Shown in pieces: positions 32,291 through 39,993 of a stretch of 39,993 bases of DNA (position 1 is its first letter; each line of letters begins with the position of its first letter). Source of the stretch: Chitinophagaceae bacterium (lineage in GTDB: Bacteria > Bacteroidota > Bacteroidia > Chitinophagales > Chitinophagaceae); assembly GCA_020437365.1 (NCBI GenBank), contig JAGQWM010000021.1, positions 1 through 39,993 on the forward strand, read 5' to 3'. The translations under genes were made by a program, and so were the position numbers. Below the pieces are notes generated by a model. That model made no database searches and was not told where the DNA came from. It saw only the letters and a list, made by a program, of their open reading frames with translations.

Positions 32291-35200
32291 TTAGTTTCTT
32301 TTTCGTTTTAATACTCTTCCTAACGGGCCTTTTTTACCAAGGTCAACTAAGATAGGTGCCGCTACAAAAATGGAAGAATATGTACCGGTTATTACACCAA
32401 TCAACATAGCAAAGGCGAATCCTTTTGTAACCTGTCCACCCACAAGGAACAGAATCAGGATAGTGAGGAATACCGTCAATGATGTCATGATGGTACGACT
32501 CAAAGTTTCATTTATCGCCCGGTTGATGACTTCACTTCTTGGCGCATTGGGCATAAGACGGGTATCTTCCCGAATTCTGTCGAATACAATCACCGTATCG
32601 TTCATTGAGAAACCGATGACTGTTAGAATCGCCGCAATAAAATGCTGGTCAATTTCCAAGGGGAAAGGAACTATATTCCTGGCGAATGAAAATACCGCTA
32701 AGGTTACCAAAACGTCGTGCAATAAAGCGACGATTGTACCGAGTGAATATCTCCAGTCGCGGAAACGAATAAAGATATACAGGAAGATGGCCAGGATGGC
32801 AAATAATGTGGCTTTTACCGCACCGGCTTTCAAATCATCGGAGATGGTAGGCAAAACTGTTTTCGACCCCATTTTACCGGTTTGATTTTCACCCGAACGG
32901 AATTTTTCAAAAGTCATTGTAGAAGCAAAATAAGGTTTCAAACCATCGAATAGTTTATGCTCGACTATAGAATCTACATCCGACCTTGTATCTTTTATTA
33001 AATAAGCTGTAGTAATATCCAATGTTGCATTATCACCAATTGTTTTAATGACCGGATTGTCGCCATCAAATGTGGCTGTCAAATCTTTTCGCACATTTTC
33101 TACATTCACGGCTTTCGGAAATTGTATTGTATAACTACGGCCACCGTTAAATTCTACACCCTGATCATATCCATTGAAATAAGAAGCAATACCCAAGGCC
33201 AATACAATCATTGAAATGACGTAAGTATATTTTCTGTATTCAATAAATTTAAACTTGGCGTGTTTAAATATTTTTTTAGATACTCCTGTAAAATATTTTA
33301 AATGATGGTTTTTATTGGTAAACCAATCTGTTACCCAGCGGCTGACTAAAATGCCACAGAATAAAGAAAGCAATAAACCGATTATTTGCGTGGTGGCAAA
33401 TCCTTTCACCGGCCCTAAACCAAATGAAAATAAAATAAAGGCCGTTAATAAAGTTGTTACATGCGCATCCAATACTGGCGGTAAGGAACGTTTATATCCT
33501 TCATTAATCGCCGGAATATATCCTTTGCCTCTCGATAGTTCTTCTTTGATACGTTCGTAAATAATTACGTTCGTATCCACGGCCATACCAATTGTCAATA
33601 CAAGGCCCGCAATACCGGGTGCGGTTAATGTGGCTCCCAAACCGGCTAATACACCTACGGTAAATAATAAGTTCAGGATTAAAGCAATATTGGCAATCCA
33701 TCCGCTGGTGTTATAATATACCAACATCAGCAGGAAGATGACGACAAAAGAAATCAGGAAGGCCATAGAGCCGCCACGAATAGCTTCTTTACCAAGTGTA
33801 GGACCCACTTGTTGTTCTTGTACAATTTTTGCCGGTGCCGGTAGCTTACCAATATTTAAAATATTGGCCAGATCTTGTGCTTCCTGTTGCGAATAATTTC
33901 CGGTAATGGTAGAAGTTCCATTCGGAATCGGGTTGATAACTGTAGGAGCTGAATACACAATATTGTCCAACACAATTGCAATAGGCCGGTTATCAGCTTG
34001 TGAATTGGGATCGCCGGCTGCTTCAGTGGTCATTCTTTTCCAAATTGCCGCACCGAAATTTTTCATGTCCATCCGGATTTCTACTTTACCATATTGGTCG
34101 AAATCCTGCGACGCTTTGGAAATGGCATCACCTTCCAATTTGGCGGTGGTTCTGCCATAGGTTTTTAAAGCATATAATGGAACAGCTTTAGCATCTCTTC
34201 CTTTTTTATCTTTTTCGGGAATGCCGTAAGCAAAAACAGCATCGCCGGGGAAATTGGCTTTGAATTCATTTAGAAATTTACGGAATACAACAGTGTCTTT
34301 AATATCTACTTCACCAATGGCTGCGGGATAATAGATTTCTCCGTTTTCTCTTCTAGTCGGTTGGTAGAAACGAATGTATTTATCAATCGTATTTTTTGAA
34401 GCTGCATTATCAAGTCCTGCAGTGCTATTACTCGTATCGGAAGCATTGTCAGTACTCAATTCGTCGGCCAGCGATTTAATGCCACTGGTATCTTTTTGTT
34501 TTGCTACGGCTTTGGTGGTATCCGTTTTTGCCGTGCTATCTTTTTTGGTAGTTGAATCTTTTACACCGCCGTATTTTGCATTGAACTGCGAAATGAAATT
34601 CTGCCAGGAAGTTCCGTAATTATTATCCTGTAAAGTATATAATTCCCAGAATTGTAAATTGGCAGTACTCTGTAAATAATTCCGGACTCTTTCCCTGTCT
34701 TTGATACCGGGCAATTCCACAGTGATTGTTCCTTTCGATTTATCGGGATTGATGCTGGGTTGTGCTACGCCAAACTGGTCAATACGGGTTCTGATAATTT
34801 TATACGTTCTGTCAAAAGCGTCATTGGCACTGTTGCGAATATAACTTTCTACTTTACTGTCAGATGATTTTATATCAATTTCCCCATTGCTGGCAGCAGC
34901 GAATAAAGTGGCCAATGGCCTATCTTTTTCTAATTTTCGGTATTCTTCAATAAACAGGGAAATAAAATCTTTACCACTATTGGCTTTTCTTTTATCAGCA
35001 TTGGTAATAGCCAACGCAAAATTGGCATCTTTCGTATTATTGGCCAGTGAACGGAGCAAACCTGTCATTTCTACTTCCAGTGTTACGTTCATACCACCTT
35101 GCAGGTCGAGACCAAGATTCAACTCTTCTTCTTTGGCTTTTTGAAAACTTACAGCCCCGTTGATGCCATAAGTAATGGTTTCATCTTTTGTACTGTCAAG

Positions 35201-35437
35201 TAATCTTTTCAGCTTAGCCTGATAGACTTTATCTAAAGTTTCCTGGTATATCTGTTGTGAATCTTTATCACCCGGATATTTTTGAATTGCCGTTTCGTAA
35301 TTTTTCTTGACATACGTTTTCGCAATCTTCTCCATTTTCTTTTCATGCCTTTTTACAAGCCATGTAAAGGATAATTGGTAAAGCGAATAAATGATCAGAA
35401 GTACGGTAAAAAAGCGAACCAAACCTTTCAGTTGCAT
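32291..35437 (-). CDS. secDF: Protein translocase subunit SecDF (fused)
   Basis: This 1048-residue inner-membrane fusion uses the proton gradient to help pull proteins through SecYEG. The SecD half begins with one membrane helix, then GLDLQGGMNV (signature), the P1 periplasmic domain, IGKLPAPAKIV, and five helices. The latter include ADTNVIIYERIKEEL as the VDTNVIIYERI motif. The SecF half starts near YVISMIVLALGIASY, with GVEFNGGRSYTIQF and FSMNDTVIVFDRIRE. The fusion is normal for Bacteroidota. A serine/threonine/lysine/aspartate-rich low-complexity stretch at about residues 290-347 is inserted in the P1 region. The -7 box upstream is at 35573-35580 on the same strand. Confidence 0.97.
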   Translation of the reverse strand: MQLKGLVRFFTVLLIIYSLYQLSFTWLVKRHEKKMEKIAKTYVKKNYETAIQKYPGDKDSQQIYQETLDKVYQAKLKRLLDSTKDETITYGINGAVSFQKAKEEELNLGLDLQGGMNVTLEVEMTGLLRSLANNTKDANFALAITNADKRKANSGKDFISLFIEEYRKLEKDRPLATLFAAASNGEIDIKSSDSKVESYIRNSANDAFDRTYKIIRTRIDQFGVAQPSINPDKSKGTITVELPGIKDRERVRNYLQSTANLQFWELYTLQDNNYGTSWQNFISQFNAKYGGVKDSTTKKDSTAKTDTTKAVAKQKDTSGIKSLADELSTDNASDTSNSTAGLDNAASKNTIDKYIRFYQPTRRENGEIYYPAAIGEVDIKDTVVFRKFLNEFKANFPGDAVFAYGIPEKDKKGRDAKAVPLYALKTYGRTTAKLEGDAISKASQDFDQYGKVEIRMDMKNFGAAIWKRMTTEAAGDPNSQADNRPIAIVLDNIVYSAPTVINPIPNGTSTITGNYSQQEAQDLANILNIGKLPAPAKIVQEQQVGPTLGKEAIRGGSMAFLISFVVIFLLMLVYYNTSGWIANIALILNLLFTVGVLAGLGATLTAPGIAGLVLTIGMAVDTNVIIYERIKEELSRGKGYIPAINEGYKRSLPPVLDAHVTTLLTAFILFSFGLGPVKGFATTQIIGLLLSLFCGILVSRWVTDWFTNKNHHLKYFTGVSKKIFKHAKFKFIEYRKYTYVISMIVLALGIASYFNGYDQGVEFNGGRSYTIQFPKAVNVENVRKDLTATFDGDNPVIKTIGDNATLDITTAYLIKDTRSDVDSIVEHKLFDGLKPYFASTMTFEKFRSGENQTGKMGSKTVLPTISDDLKAGAVKATLFAILAIFLYIFIRFRDWRYSLGTIVALLHDVLVTLAVFSFARNIVPFPLEIDQHFIAAILTVIGFSMNDTVIVFDRIREDTRLMPNAPRSEVINRAINETLSRTIMTSLTVFLTILILFLVGGQVTKGFAFAMLIGVITGTYSSIFVAAPILVDLGKKGPLGRVLKRKRN

Positions 35438-35572
35438 ACGTTGATTGATTTACATTTTCATGTCCTTTCAAACCTGCTTTGAATGAAAAGGACTTTCCTT
35501 TAATTTTTAAGATAATCCGACCAAACCGGACTTTTCAAACATGATTCAAAAACCGTTTTTGGTATGGGCGGG

Positions 35573-35580
35573 CAAAGATA
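35573..35580 (-). promoter_or_regulatory. -7 promoter element for secDF
   Basis: The plus-strand CAAAGATA reads TATCTTTG on the minus strand, a full match to TAnnTTTG. A TTTG lies 25 bases further upstream, longer than usual. The leader to the secDF ATG would be about 130 bases. Confidence 0.5.
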
Positions 35581-35923
35581 ACAGTTTCAATTTACATTTA
35601 CTGAACAAAAAATAGCCCTTTTCCGACTGATTTCTACAATCTTATCATCATTTTGAAAGAGCATTTCTATCGGAAATAAAATCGTAAAAACCATTTCAAA
35701 AAAAACAGTTGCTTTTGTCACTTCACTTAAGCTGAAATTGACTAATCATTGAGCGGTAGTATCAATATGCATTTTGTAGAGAGAAATGGAAAAGTTCAAT
35801 TTGCCTTTTAATAAAATATTCATATACAGTGACTTAATTTGTATTATTTTCATTTTACATGAATTGAATTTTACTGATTCACACCCATAACAATAATTGC
35901 TTACCTCCTAATTTTCAATTACT

Positions 35924-35931
35924 TATTTTTG
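35924..35931 (+). promoter_or_regulatory. -7 promoter element for aspC
   Basis: TATTTTTG matches TAnnTTTG and lies 31 bases before the ATG at 35963. A partial -33 box, TTGC, is at 35898-35901. Confidence 0.55.
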
Positions 35932-35962
35932 CGCCAATTAGTCAAAAAATAACAATTTCGAT

Positions 35963-37168
35963 ATGGAAGCAACCCCGATTAAATTAGCCCAACTATTAGA
36001 CCGATTTGAGGAACCGGAAACTTTGAAAATGGCTAAAATGGGTCGTGAATTGAAAGCCCAAGGCGCCGATATCATTGACCTTAGTTTGGGCGAACCGGAT
36101 TTTGATACACCACAACATATCAAAGAAGCTGCCATCAAAGCCATCAATGATAATTGGAGCCATTATCCGCCGGTGGCCGGTTTTCCGGATTTGCGGGCTG
36201 CTGTTTGTACCAAATTGCAAAGAGATAATCAATTGTCTTATCAACCGGAAAATATTGTCATTTCTACCGGTGCCAAGCAAAGCCTTGCCAATGCTATCAT
36301 GTCGCTTGTCAATGAAGGTGATGAAGTGCTGATACCAACGCCGTATTGGGTTACGTATAGTGAATTAGTAAAAATTTCGGGCGGAAAAGTTGTAGCAATA
36401 AAAACTACAGCCACACAACAATTTAAAATTACACCGGAACAATTAGCAAAAGCCATCACCGAAAAAACTAAAATTTTTCTTTTTTCATCACCTTGCAATC
36501 CGAGTGGTGCAGTGTATAGTTACGAAGAGTTGGAAGCACTGGTTGCCGTCTTTGAAAAAAATCCACAGGTTTTTATTATTGCTGATGAAATATATGAATA
36601 CATCAATTATGTTGGCCGACATGAAAGTATCGCACAGTTTGCAAGCATAAAAGACCGGGTCATTTTGATTAACGGATTGAGTAAAGGGTTTGCCATGACC
36701 GGTTGGCGATTAGGTTATATGGCCGCAGATGCAGCTATTGCAAAAGCTTGTGAAAAAATTCAAGGGCAATTTACCAGCGGAGCCAATGCCATGACACAGA
36801 AAGCAGCCGTTACCGCACTGACCGGCAATCTGCAACCTACGAAAGACATGACCAAATCTTTTCTCGAAAGAAAAAATAGAGTCATGGAGTTGATGGCTGA
36901 CATTCCGGGTATAACCTGCCCCGAGCCGGAAGGTGCATTTTATATTTTTCCAGATATGCATTTTTATTTTGGCAAAAAAAAGGGAGACCATATTATCAAC
37001 AATGCATCGGATTTATGTATGTACCTCTTGCACGAAGCTCATGTTTCTTCGGTTATGGGCGATGCCTTCGGCGAACCTTCCTGTGTTCGTTTTTCATTTG
37101 CCAATAATATAGAAAAAATTGAAGAAGGGTGGAAGCGTATCAAAAAAGCCTTAGCTCAATTACAATAA
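35963..37168 (+). CDS. aspC: Pyridoxal-phosphate aminotransferase, aspartate aminotransferase type
   Basis: This 401-residue class I aminotransferase (subgroup I-gamma) exchanges amino groups between aspartate and 2-oxoglutarate. LSLGEPDFDTP near the N-terminus, TGAKQSLANA, and PTPYWVTY are typical. SPCNPSGAVY and ADEIYEYI follow, and the pyridoxal-phosphate lysine is Lys241 in NGLSKGFAMTGWRLGY. The C-terminal arginine that binds the substrate carboxylate is in CVRFSFAN. It stands alone, divergent from secDF and convergent with coaE at a distance of 6 bases. Substrate preference within the subgroup is inferred. Confidence 0.93.
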   Translation: MEATPIKLAQLLDRFEEPETLKMAKMGRELKAQGADIIDLSLGEPDFDTPQHIKEAAIKAINDNWSHYPPVAGFPDLRAAVCTKLQRDNQLSYQPENIVISTGAKQSLANAIMSLVNEGDEVLIPTPYWVTYSELVKISGGKVVAIKTTATQQFKITPEQLAKAITEKTKIFLFSSPCNPSGAVYSYEELEALVAVFEKNPQVFIIADEIYEYINYVGRHESIAQFASIKDRVILINGLSKGFAMTGWRLGYMAADAAIAKACEKIQGQFTSGANAMTQKAAVTALTGNLQPTKDMTKSFLERKNRVMELMADIPGITCPEPEGAFYIFPDMHFYFGKKKGDHIINNASDLCMYLLHEAHVSSVMGDAFGEPSCVRFSFANNIEKIEEGWKRIKKALAQLQ

Positions 37169-37174
37169 TCACTG

Positions 37175-37756
37175 TTACAATTGCAAAAGTTTTTCGTGAA
37201 TGGCTAAGACCTGTGGCACCACCAGCGATTCTTCATCATTGGTGATAATAAAATTGCAGCGTTTCATTTTTGCTGCTTCATCCATTTGTTGGGCATTTCT
37301 TTTTTGCACTTCCCGCATCGAAACTTTATCTCTCTGTATTACTCTTTCCATACGCAAAGCCAATGGAGCTTGTACACCAATTACGTAATCCAGGTATTGC
37401 TCGATTCCGGCTTCAAAAATTAAAGCGGCTTCTTTGATGGCATAAGGAGCTTGTTGTTGTAGCATCCACTGCATAGCATCATCTATAACGACGGGATGCG
37501 TTAATGCATTTAATAAACTGAGTTTTTCTGTATCATTGAAAACAATGTCGGCCAGGTATTTGGTATCTAACTTATCATTTTTAAAACTGGCTTCGCCAAA
37601 ATTTTTTCGAATCGCTTCTTTCAAACCGGCGTTTGTTTGCATCAGTCTTTTTGTAGCTGCATCGGCGTAATAGACCGGAATGCCGAGTGTTTCGAACACT
37701 TTGGCAACGGTCGTTTTTCCACTTCCGATTCCACCGGTTAATCCGATTTTAAGCAT
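37175..37756 (-). CDS. coaE: Dephospho-CoA kinase
   Basis: This enzyme performs the last step of coenzyme A synthesis, phosphorylating the 3'-hydroxyl of dephospho-CoA. The P-loop is GGIGSGKT (residues 8-15). YYADAATKRLM holds the conserved DAD-like acidic residue, and LTHPVV and EAALIFEAGIEQYLD follow. The 193 residues match the family. It is read on the minus strand 19 bases after yajC, so it is the last gene of a DUF1573-yajC-coaE run. Confidence 0.96.
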   Translation of the reverse strand: MLKIGLTGGIGSGKTTVAKVFETLGIPVYYADAATKRLMQTNAGLKEAIRKNFGEASFKNDKLDTKYLADIVFNDTEKLSLLNALTHPVVIDDAMQWMLQQQAPYAIKEAALIFEAGIEQYLDYVIGVQAPLALRMERVIQRDKVSMREVQKRNAQQMDEAAKMKRCNFIITNDEESLVVPQVLAIHEKLLQL

Positions 37757-37775
37757 GATAACGATTGCAAAGCAT

Positions 37776-38171
37776 TTATTTCTTATCCGATGCCGGTTTA
37801 TTTAAAGCATTGGTCATTTCCATACTAATGGCACTTTTTTCAACCTTCAAATAACTGCCGGGGCTGACTTCAATATTTAACGTACCATCTTCATTGGCTT
37901 TATTAATAGTGCCATGAATACCGGCGATGGTTACAATTTTATCGCCTTTACCAAGGTCCTCAATAAACTTTTTCTGGTTCTTTTGCCTTTTGGCCTGCGG
38001 CCGGATAAAGAACATCCAGAAAACTAAAATCATTAAGCCCAAAAAAACAAGCTGGATAGTGCCGCCTCCGCCGGAAGAACCTCCTTTGCCATCGCTGGCA
38101 CCGGGCGGTACACAGGAAGACAAAAAAATCAAAAAACTAAAGGCTGATAAATACGTTAAGCGAAATTTCAT
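37776..38171 (-). CDS. yajC: Preprotein translocase subunit YajC, with unusual N-terminus
   Basis: YajC is a small accessory subunit of the Sec holotranslocon with SecDF. The C-terminal part is typical: one membrane helix (IQLVFLGLMILVFWMFF), the IRPQAKRQKNQ motif, and a cytoplasmic domain with GDKIVTIAGIHG. The N-terminus is not. Residues 1-20 (MKFRLTYLSAFSFLIFLSSC) form a signal sequence ending in LSSC, a good lipoprotein cleavage box at Cys20. A glycine/serine linker follows before the membrane helix. The 131 residues are longer than the E. coli protein (110). Its partner secDF is nearby on the same strand but separated by aspC and coaE. Confidence 0.93.
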   Translation of the reverse strand: MKFRLTYLSAFSFLIFLSSCVPPGASDGKGGSSGGGGTIQLVFLGLMILVFWMFFIRPQAKRQKNQKKFIEDLGKGDKIVTIAGIHGTINKANEDGTLNIEVSPGSYLKVEKSAISMEMTNALNKPASDKK

Positions 38172-38201
38172 ATATGTGTTATTAGTGTTAAACGAATTGA
38201 A

Positions 38202-38666
38202 TTATAATTTTTCTTTTACGGTTACAGAAAATTCAAGATTATGTATTCTCGACGGTTTCGTATTGGCATCTACGGTGATGTGTTTACGGTTTTCACCAAT
38301 TCTTCCTTTACTATCGAATGTGGCTTTGATTACGCCTTCTTCTCCGGGAGCAAACGGTTGCTGCGGTTTTTCGGGTACAGTGCATCCGCAACTCGGCGTT
38401 ACATCTGCAATGACCAAAGGTTTGTTGCCAATATTTTTAAATCGGTACGACACTTGCACCTGTGCTCCATCAGTCACATTTCCTAAATCCATATAAGTAG
38501 AATCGAGCCATTTCAATTCTGTGTAATTGGCCGTATCGGCCATCAGTTTAGCTCTTTCTGATTGTAAACTGCTGTCTGCTGCATTATTATTAACGGCTTT
38601 TTTATCTGTATCCCGGCAAGCCAAAAAAGCAGTTGTCAAAAGTAAAAATAAGACCCAATTTTTCAT
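38202..38666 (-). CDS. DUF1573 domain lipoprotein
   Basis: This 154-residue lipoprotein has signal MKNWVLFLLLTTAFLAC with lipid-acceptor Cys17. A short linker leads to a DUF1573 (ASH-like, beta-sandwich) domain containing VSYRFKNIGNKPLVIADV, PSCGCTVPEKP and GEEGVIKATFDSKGR. Proteins of this type are widespread in Bacteroidota, and their function is unknown. It has its own promoter upstream and leads into yajC and coaE. Confidence 0.9.
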   Translation of the reverse strand: MKNWVLFLLLTTAFLACRDTDKKAVNNNAADSSLQSERAKLMADTANYTELKWLDSTYMDLGNVTDGAQVQVSYRFKNIGNKPLVIADVTPSCGCTVPEKPQQPFAPGEEGVIKATFDSKGRIGENRKHITVDANTKPSRIHNLEFSVTVKEKL

Positions 38667-38685
38667 GATTCATTTTTTGAATAGG

Positions 38686-38716
38686 CAAAGGTAAAACTAT
38701 GTTTACGGACAACAAA
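38686..38716 (-). promoter_or_regulatory. Bacteroidota promoter of the DUF1573-yajC-coaE run
   Basis: On the minus strand TTTG (38716-38713) is followed after 19 bases by TACCTTTG (38693-38686), full matches with the standard spacing. The start codon is 19 bases downstream. It lies within the 74 bases after nusB, so the run can be transcribed apart from nusB. Confidence 0.75.
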
Positions 38717-38740
38717 AATCAAAATTAATGGCTGCCCGGT

Positions 38741-39667
38741 TTAATTCTTTTTATATGCAATTTTTTTCATTTTCCCTTCCTGCACCAATTCCTTATGTAT
38801 ATTATCTAAAATACCATTGACGAATTGCCCGCTTTGTTGTGTACTGTAATCTTTGGCAATATCAATATATTCATTGATGGTTACTTTGGGTGGGATGGTT
38901 TCGAAAAATAAAAATTCGGCCAATCCCATTTCCATCATAATCATATCCAGCACCGCAATCCGGTCGGGGTCCCAGTTTTTTAATTTGGGTATAATTTGTT
39001 CCTGCAATGTTTTTTCTTTGGCCAATACGGTTTGTAATAAAGTGTTGGCAAATTCTTCTTTATCTTTTGTAAGTAAATGATCAAACTGAATAGAACCGGG
39101 TTTGTGTAAATAAGCCATCATTAATTGTATCAACATATCAGCATCATCATCCCAATTGGAAAAATTATCTTCAATATGCGAAATGAAAAGTTCGTTATCT
39201 AAAATCAAATCGTTCAATATATATGTTATGATGCCGAGTTCTTCTTTTGGCTGTCTGCTCTCGGTCGCAATATAATTTTTATAGGTATCAGTGTTTTTTA
39301 ACTGGCCGTAAATTTTTTTGACTAATTCTTTGTCAATGATGAGTTCGGGTTTACTGTCTTTGTACTGTTTGGCTAAAGCTTCATCTTGTTGCAGTTTCAA
39401 TAAAATCAAATTGCCGGCAATTTTGGTATTGGTGTTGAGGTCTTCTGCCGTTGGCAAATGTTTGGCTGCTTTTTGACGGGCATCGGTGGCGGCATAGCGT
39501 ACTACTTCGGCCAGGAAATAAAGGAGATAAACCAGTAAAATTTTCGATTGTTCGAAATGTTCATGTAAACGCTTTTGAGCTTTGTCTTTTTTTTGTTCTT
39601 CGTCAAGGGTGAGGGAAGTGTAAATCGTTTGCATCACTTTCACTCGTATATTTCTTCTGCTGATCAT
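38741..39667 (-). CDS. nusB: Transcription antitermination factor NusB, long form
   Basis: NusB joins NusA, NusE and NusG in the antitermination complex on rRNA operons. The start SRRNIRVKVMQTIY resembles the usual RRxARExAxQxLY opening, and the C-terminal NusB helices include LDMIMMEMGLAEFLFFE and PPKVTINEYIDIAKDYS. The end GQFVNGILDNI is conserved. At 308 residues it is more than twice the E. coli NusB (139). The extra part is a helical middle section of about 150 residues, as is usual in Bacteroidota. The gene order nusB-DUF1573-yajC-coaE seems common in this phylum. Confidence 0.94.
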   Translation of the reverse strand: MISRRNIRVKVMQTIYTSLTLDEEQKKDKAQKRLHEHFEQSKILLVYLLYFLAEVVRYAATDARQKAAKHLPTAEDLNTNTKIAGNLILLKLQQDEALAKQYKDSKPELIIDKELVKKIYGQLKNTDTYKNYIATESRQPKEELGIITYILNDLILDNELFISHIEDNFSNWDDDADMLIQLMMAYLHKPGSIQFDHLLTKDKEEFANTLLQTVLAKEKTLQEQIIPKLKNWDPDRIAVLDMIMMEMGLAEFLFFETIPPKVTINEYIDIAKDYSTQQSGQFVNGILDNIHKELVQEGKMKKIAYKKN

Positions 39668-39689
39668 TTTTAAGAACTGTTTGAGGTGG

Positions 39690-39697
39690 CAAATGTA
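39690..39697 (-). promoter_or_regulatory. -7 promoter element for nusB
   Basis: The plus-strand CAAATGTA reads TACATTTG on the minus strand, a full match to TAnnTTTG. It lies 22 bases before the nusB ATG and downstream of the terminator at 39724-39752. Confidence 0.5.
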
Positions 39698-39723
39698 ATG
39701 TAAATTCCTGTTTTTGGGGAACT

Positions 39724-39752
39724 AAAAAAAGTCGGCCATCAGCCGACTTTTT
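39724..39752 (-). terminator. Terminator of the T9SS-domain gene
   Basis: The stem GTCGGC (39731-39736) and GCCGAC (39742-39747) encloses the loop CATCA. It is flanked by a seven-base A-run on the left and a T-run on the right, giving T-runs on both strands. On the minus strand it lies 20 bases after the stop codon. Confidence 0.85.
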
Positions 39753-39771
39753 AATCTTCATAATTTTGAAT

Positions 39772-39993
39772 TTATTGCTTAACGAAACGGATGGTTTTTC
39801 TTTCACCGGATTCCGCCACCACAACAATTGTATAAACGCCTTGTGCCAAATGTTCTGTATTAATTTGTTCACTAATGAAACCGGACTGTGCAGCTATATT
39901 TTTCTGATACAATCGAGTGCCTTTTGCATCTATAATATATAATTGCAATAATTGCTTTTTGGCAAGACTAATATTTAATGTAGCCAAATTATG
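39772..39993 (-). CDS. C-terminal part of a protein with a type IX secretion sorting domain
   Basis: The minus-strand frame is open to the right edge, so only the last 73 residues are visible. They fit a T9SS type A sorting domain: LYIIDAKGTRLY, a middle block, then the conserved LAQGVYTIVVVAESGERKT and the ending IRFVKQ. Such domains direct outer-membrane secretion and surface attachment and are removed during export. The nature of the main protein is outside the window. The in-frame TTG at 39987 is not a real start, because the frame reads on upstream of it. Confidence 0.85.
   Translation of the reverse strand, partial: HNLATLNISLAKKQLLQLYIIDAKGTRLYQKNIAAQSGFISEQINTEHLAQGVYTIVVVAESGERKTIRFVKQ

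Larger units (their letters stand above)
35438..35962. other. 525-base gap between divergent secDF and aspC
   Basis: No gene is supported here. It holds a -7 promoter box for each flanking gene (35573-35580 on the minus strand, 35924-35931 on the plus strand) and an interrupted inverted repeat GTCCTTT/AAAGGAC (35462-35468, 35487-35493) in the secDF leader. A 34-codon open frame at 35786-35890 has no family resemblance. The rest is AT-rich and without obvious structure. Confidence 0.8.

Noticed and set aside
35786..35890. 34-codon open frame in the secDF-aspC gap (MEKFNLPF onward)
   Set aside because: It is short and AT-rich with no family resemblance and no promoter box at a fitting distance. 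It is likely chance.
1..39993. Defence, mobile-element or biosynthetic gene cluster
   Set aside because: Looked for transposases, integrases, restriction enzymes, toxin-antitoxin pairs, CRISPR repeats, polyketide or peptide synthetases. None is present, and gene content is mostly core.

Overview
The window reads as a stretch of ordinary chromosome from a moderately AT-rich member of the Bacteroidota, most likely near the Chitinophagaceae. This is inferred from several things: a fused SecDF, a TonB-dependent receptor with an N-terminal carboxypeptidase-like domain, a type IX secretion (T9SS) C-terminal domain, DUF2851 and DUF2520 proteins, a long NusB, a long signal peptidase I, and many promoters of the Bacteroidota type (TTTG, about 19 bases, TAnnTTTG). 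No rRNA, tRNA, CRISPR array, insertion sequence, prophage or integrase was seen.

Layout. 1-4887 (+): the end of a thiolase, then a histidine-degradation cluster, hutI-ftcD-hutG. 4891-6840 (-): an ABC-F ATPase. 6968-11496 (+): a membrane protein with a DUF3347 domain, a TonB-dependent receptor directly behind it, and an exported metallophosphatase. 11581-15659 (+): pyruvate dehydrogenase E1 beta, an NtrC-type regulator without a DNA-binding domain, and signal peptidase I. 15723-20267: cytidine deaminase, O6-alkylguanine repair, CsaA, a Tat-exported Gfo/Idh/MocA oxidoreductase, a SirB1-like protein and a methyltransferase. 20348-23874 (-): topoisomerase I and an SGNH hydrolase. 23925-28841 (+): a compact housekeeping run of DUF2520, ferredoxin, IscX, KdsC-like phosphatase, UbiA prenyltransferase, Maf and DUF2851. 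28842-32188: OsmC, an exported protein of unknown function, lipoyl synthase and a phosphodiester glycosidase. 32291-39993: SecDF, aspartate aminotransferase, CoaE, YajC, a DUF1573 lipoprotein, NusB, and the C-terminus of a T9SS cargo protein.

The genes work in several themes. Histidine is taken to glutamate by hutI, ftcD and hutG. Protein export and secretion is covered by SecDF, YajC, signal peptidase I, Tat and T9SS. Lipoate-dependent pyruvate oxidation involves PdhB and LipA, which are not adjacent. Fe-S assembly is represented by Fdx and IscX.

I did not find a convincing undescribed system. The points most worth a second look are the sigma-54-type regulator that lacks its helix-turn-helix and has an altered GAFTGA loop, two alternative formiminoglutamate enzymes encoded by overlapping genes, a YajC with a lipoprotein-type N-terminus, a metallophosphatase with Glu in place of a metal-binding His, a possibly leaderless lipA, and two hairpins that may mark small RNAs.
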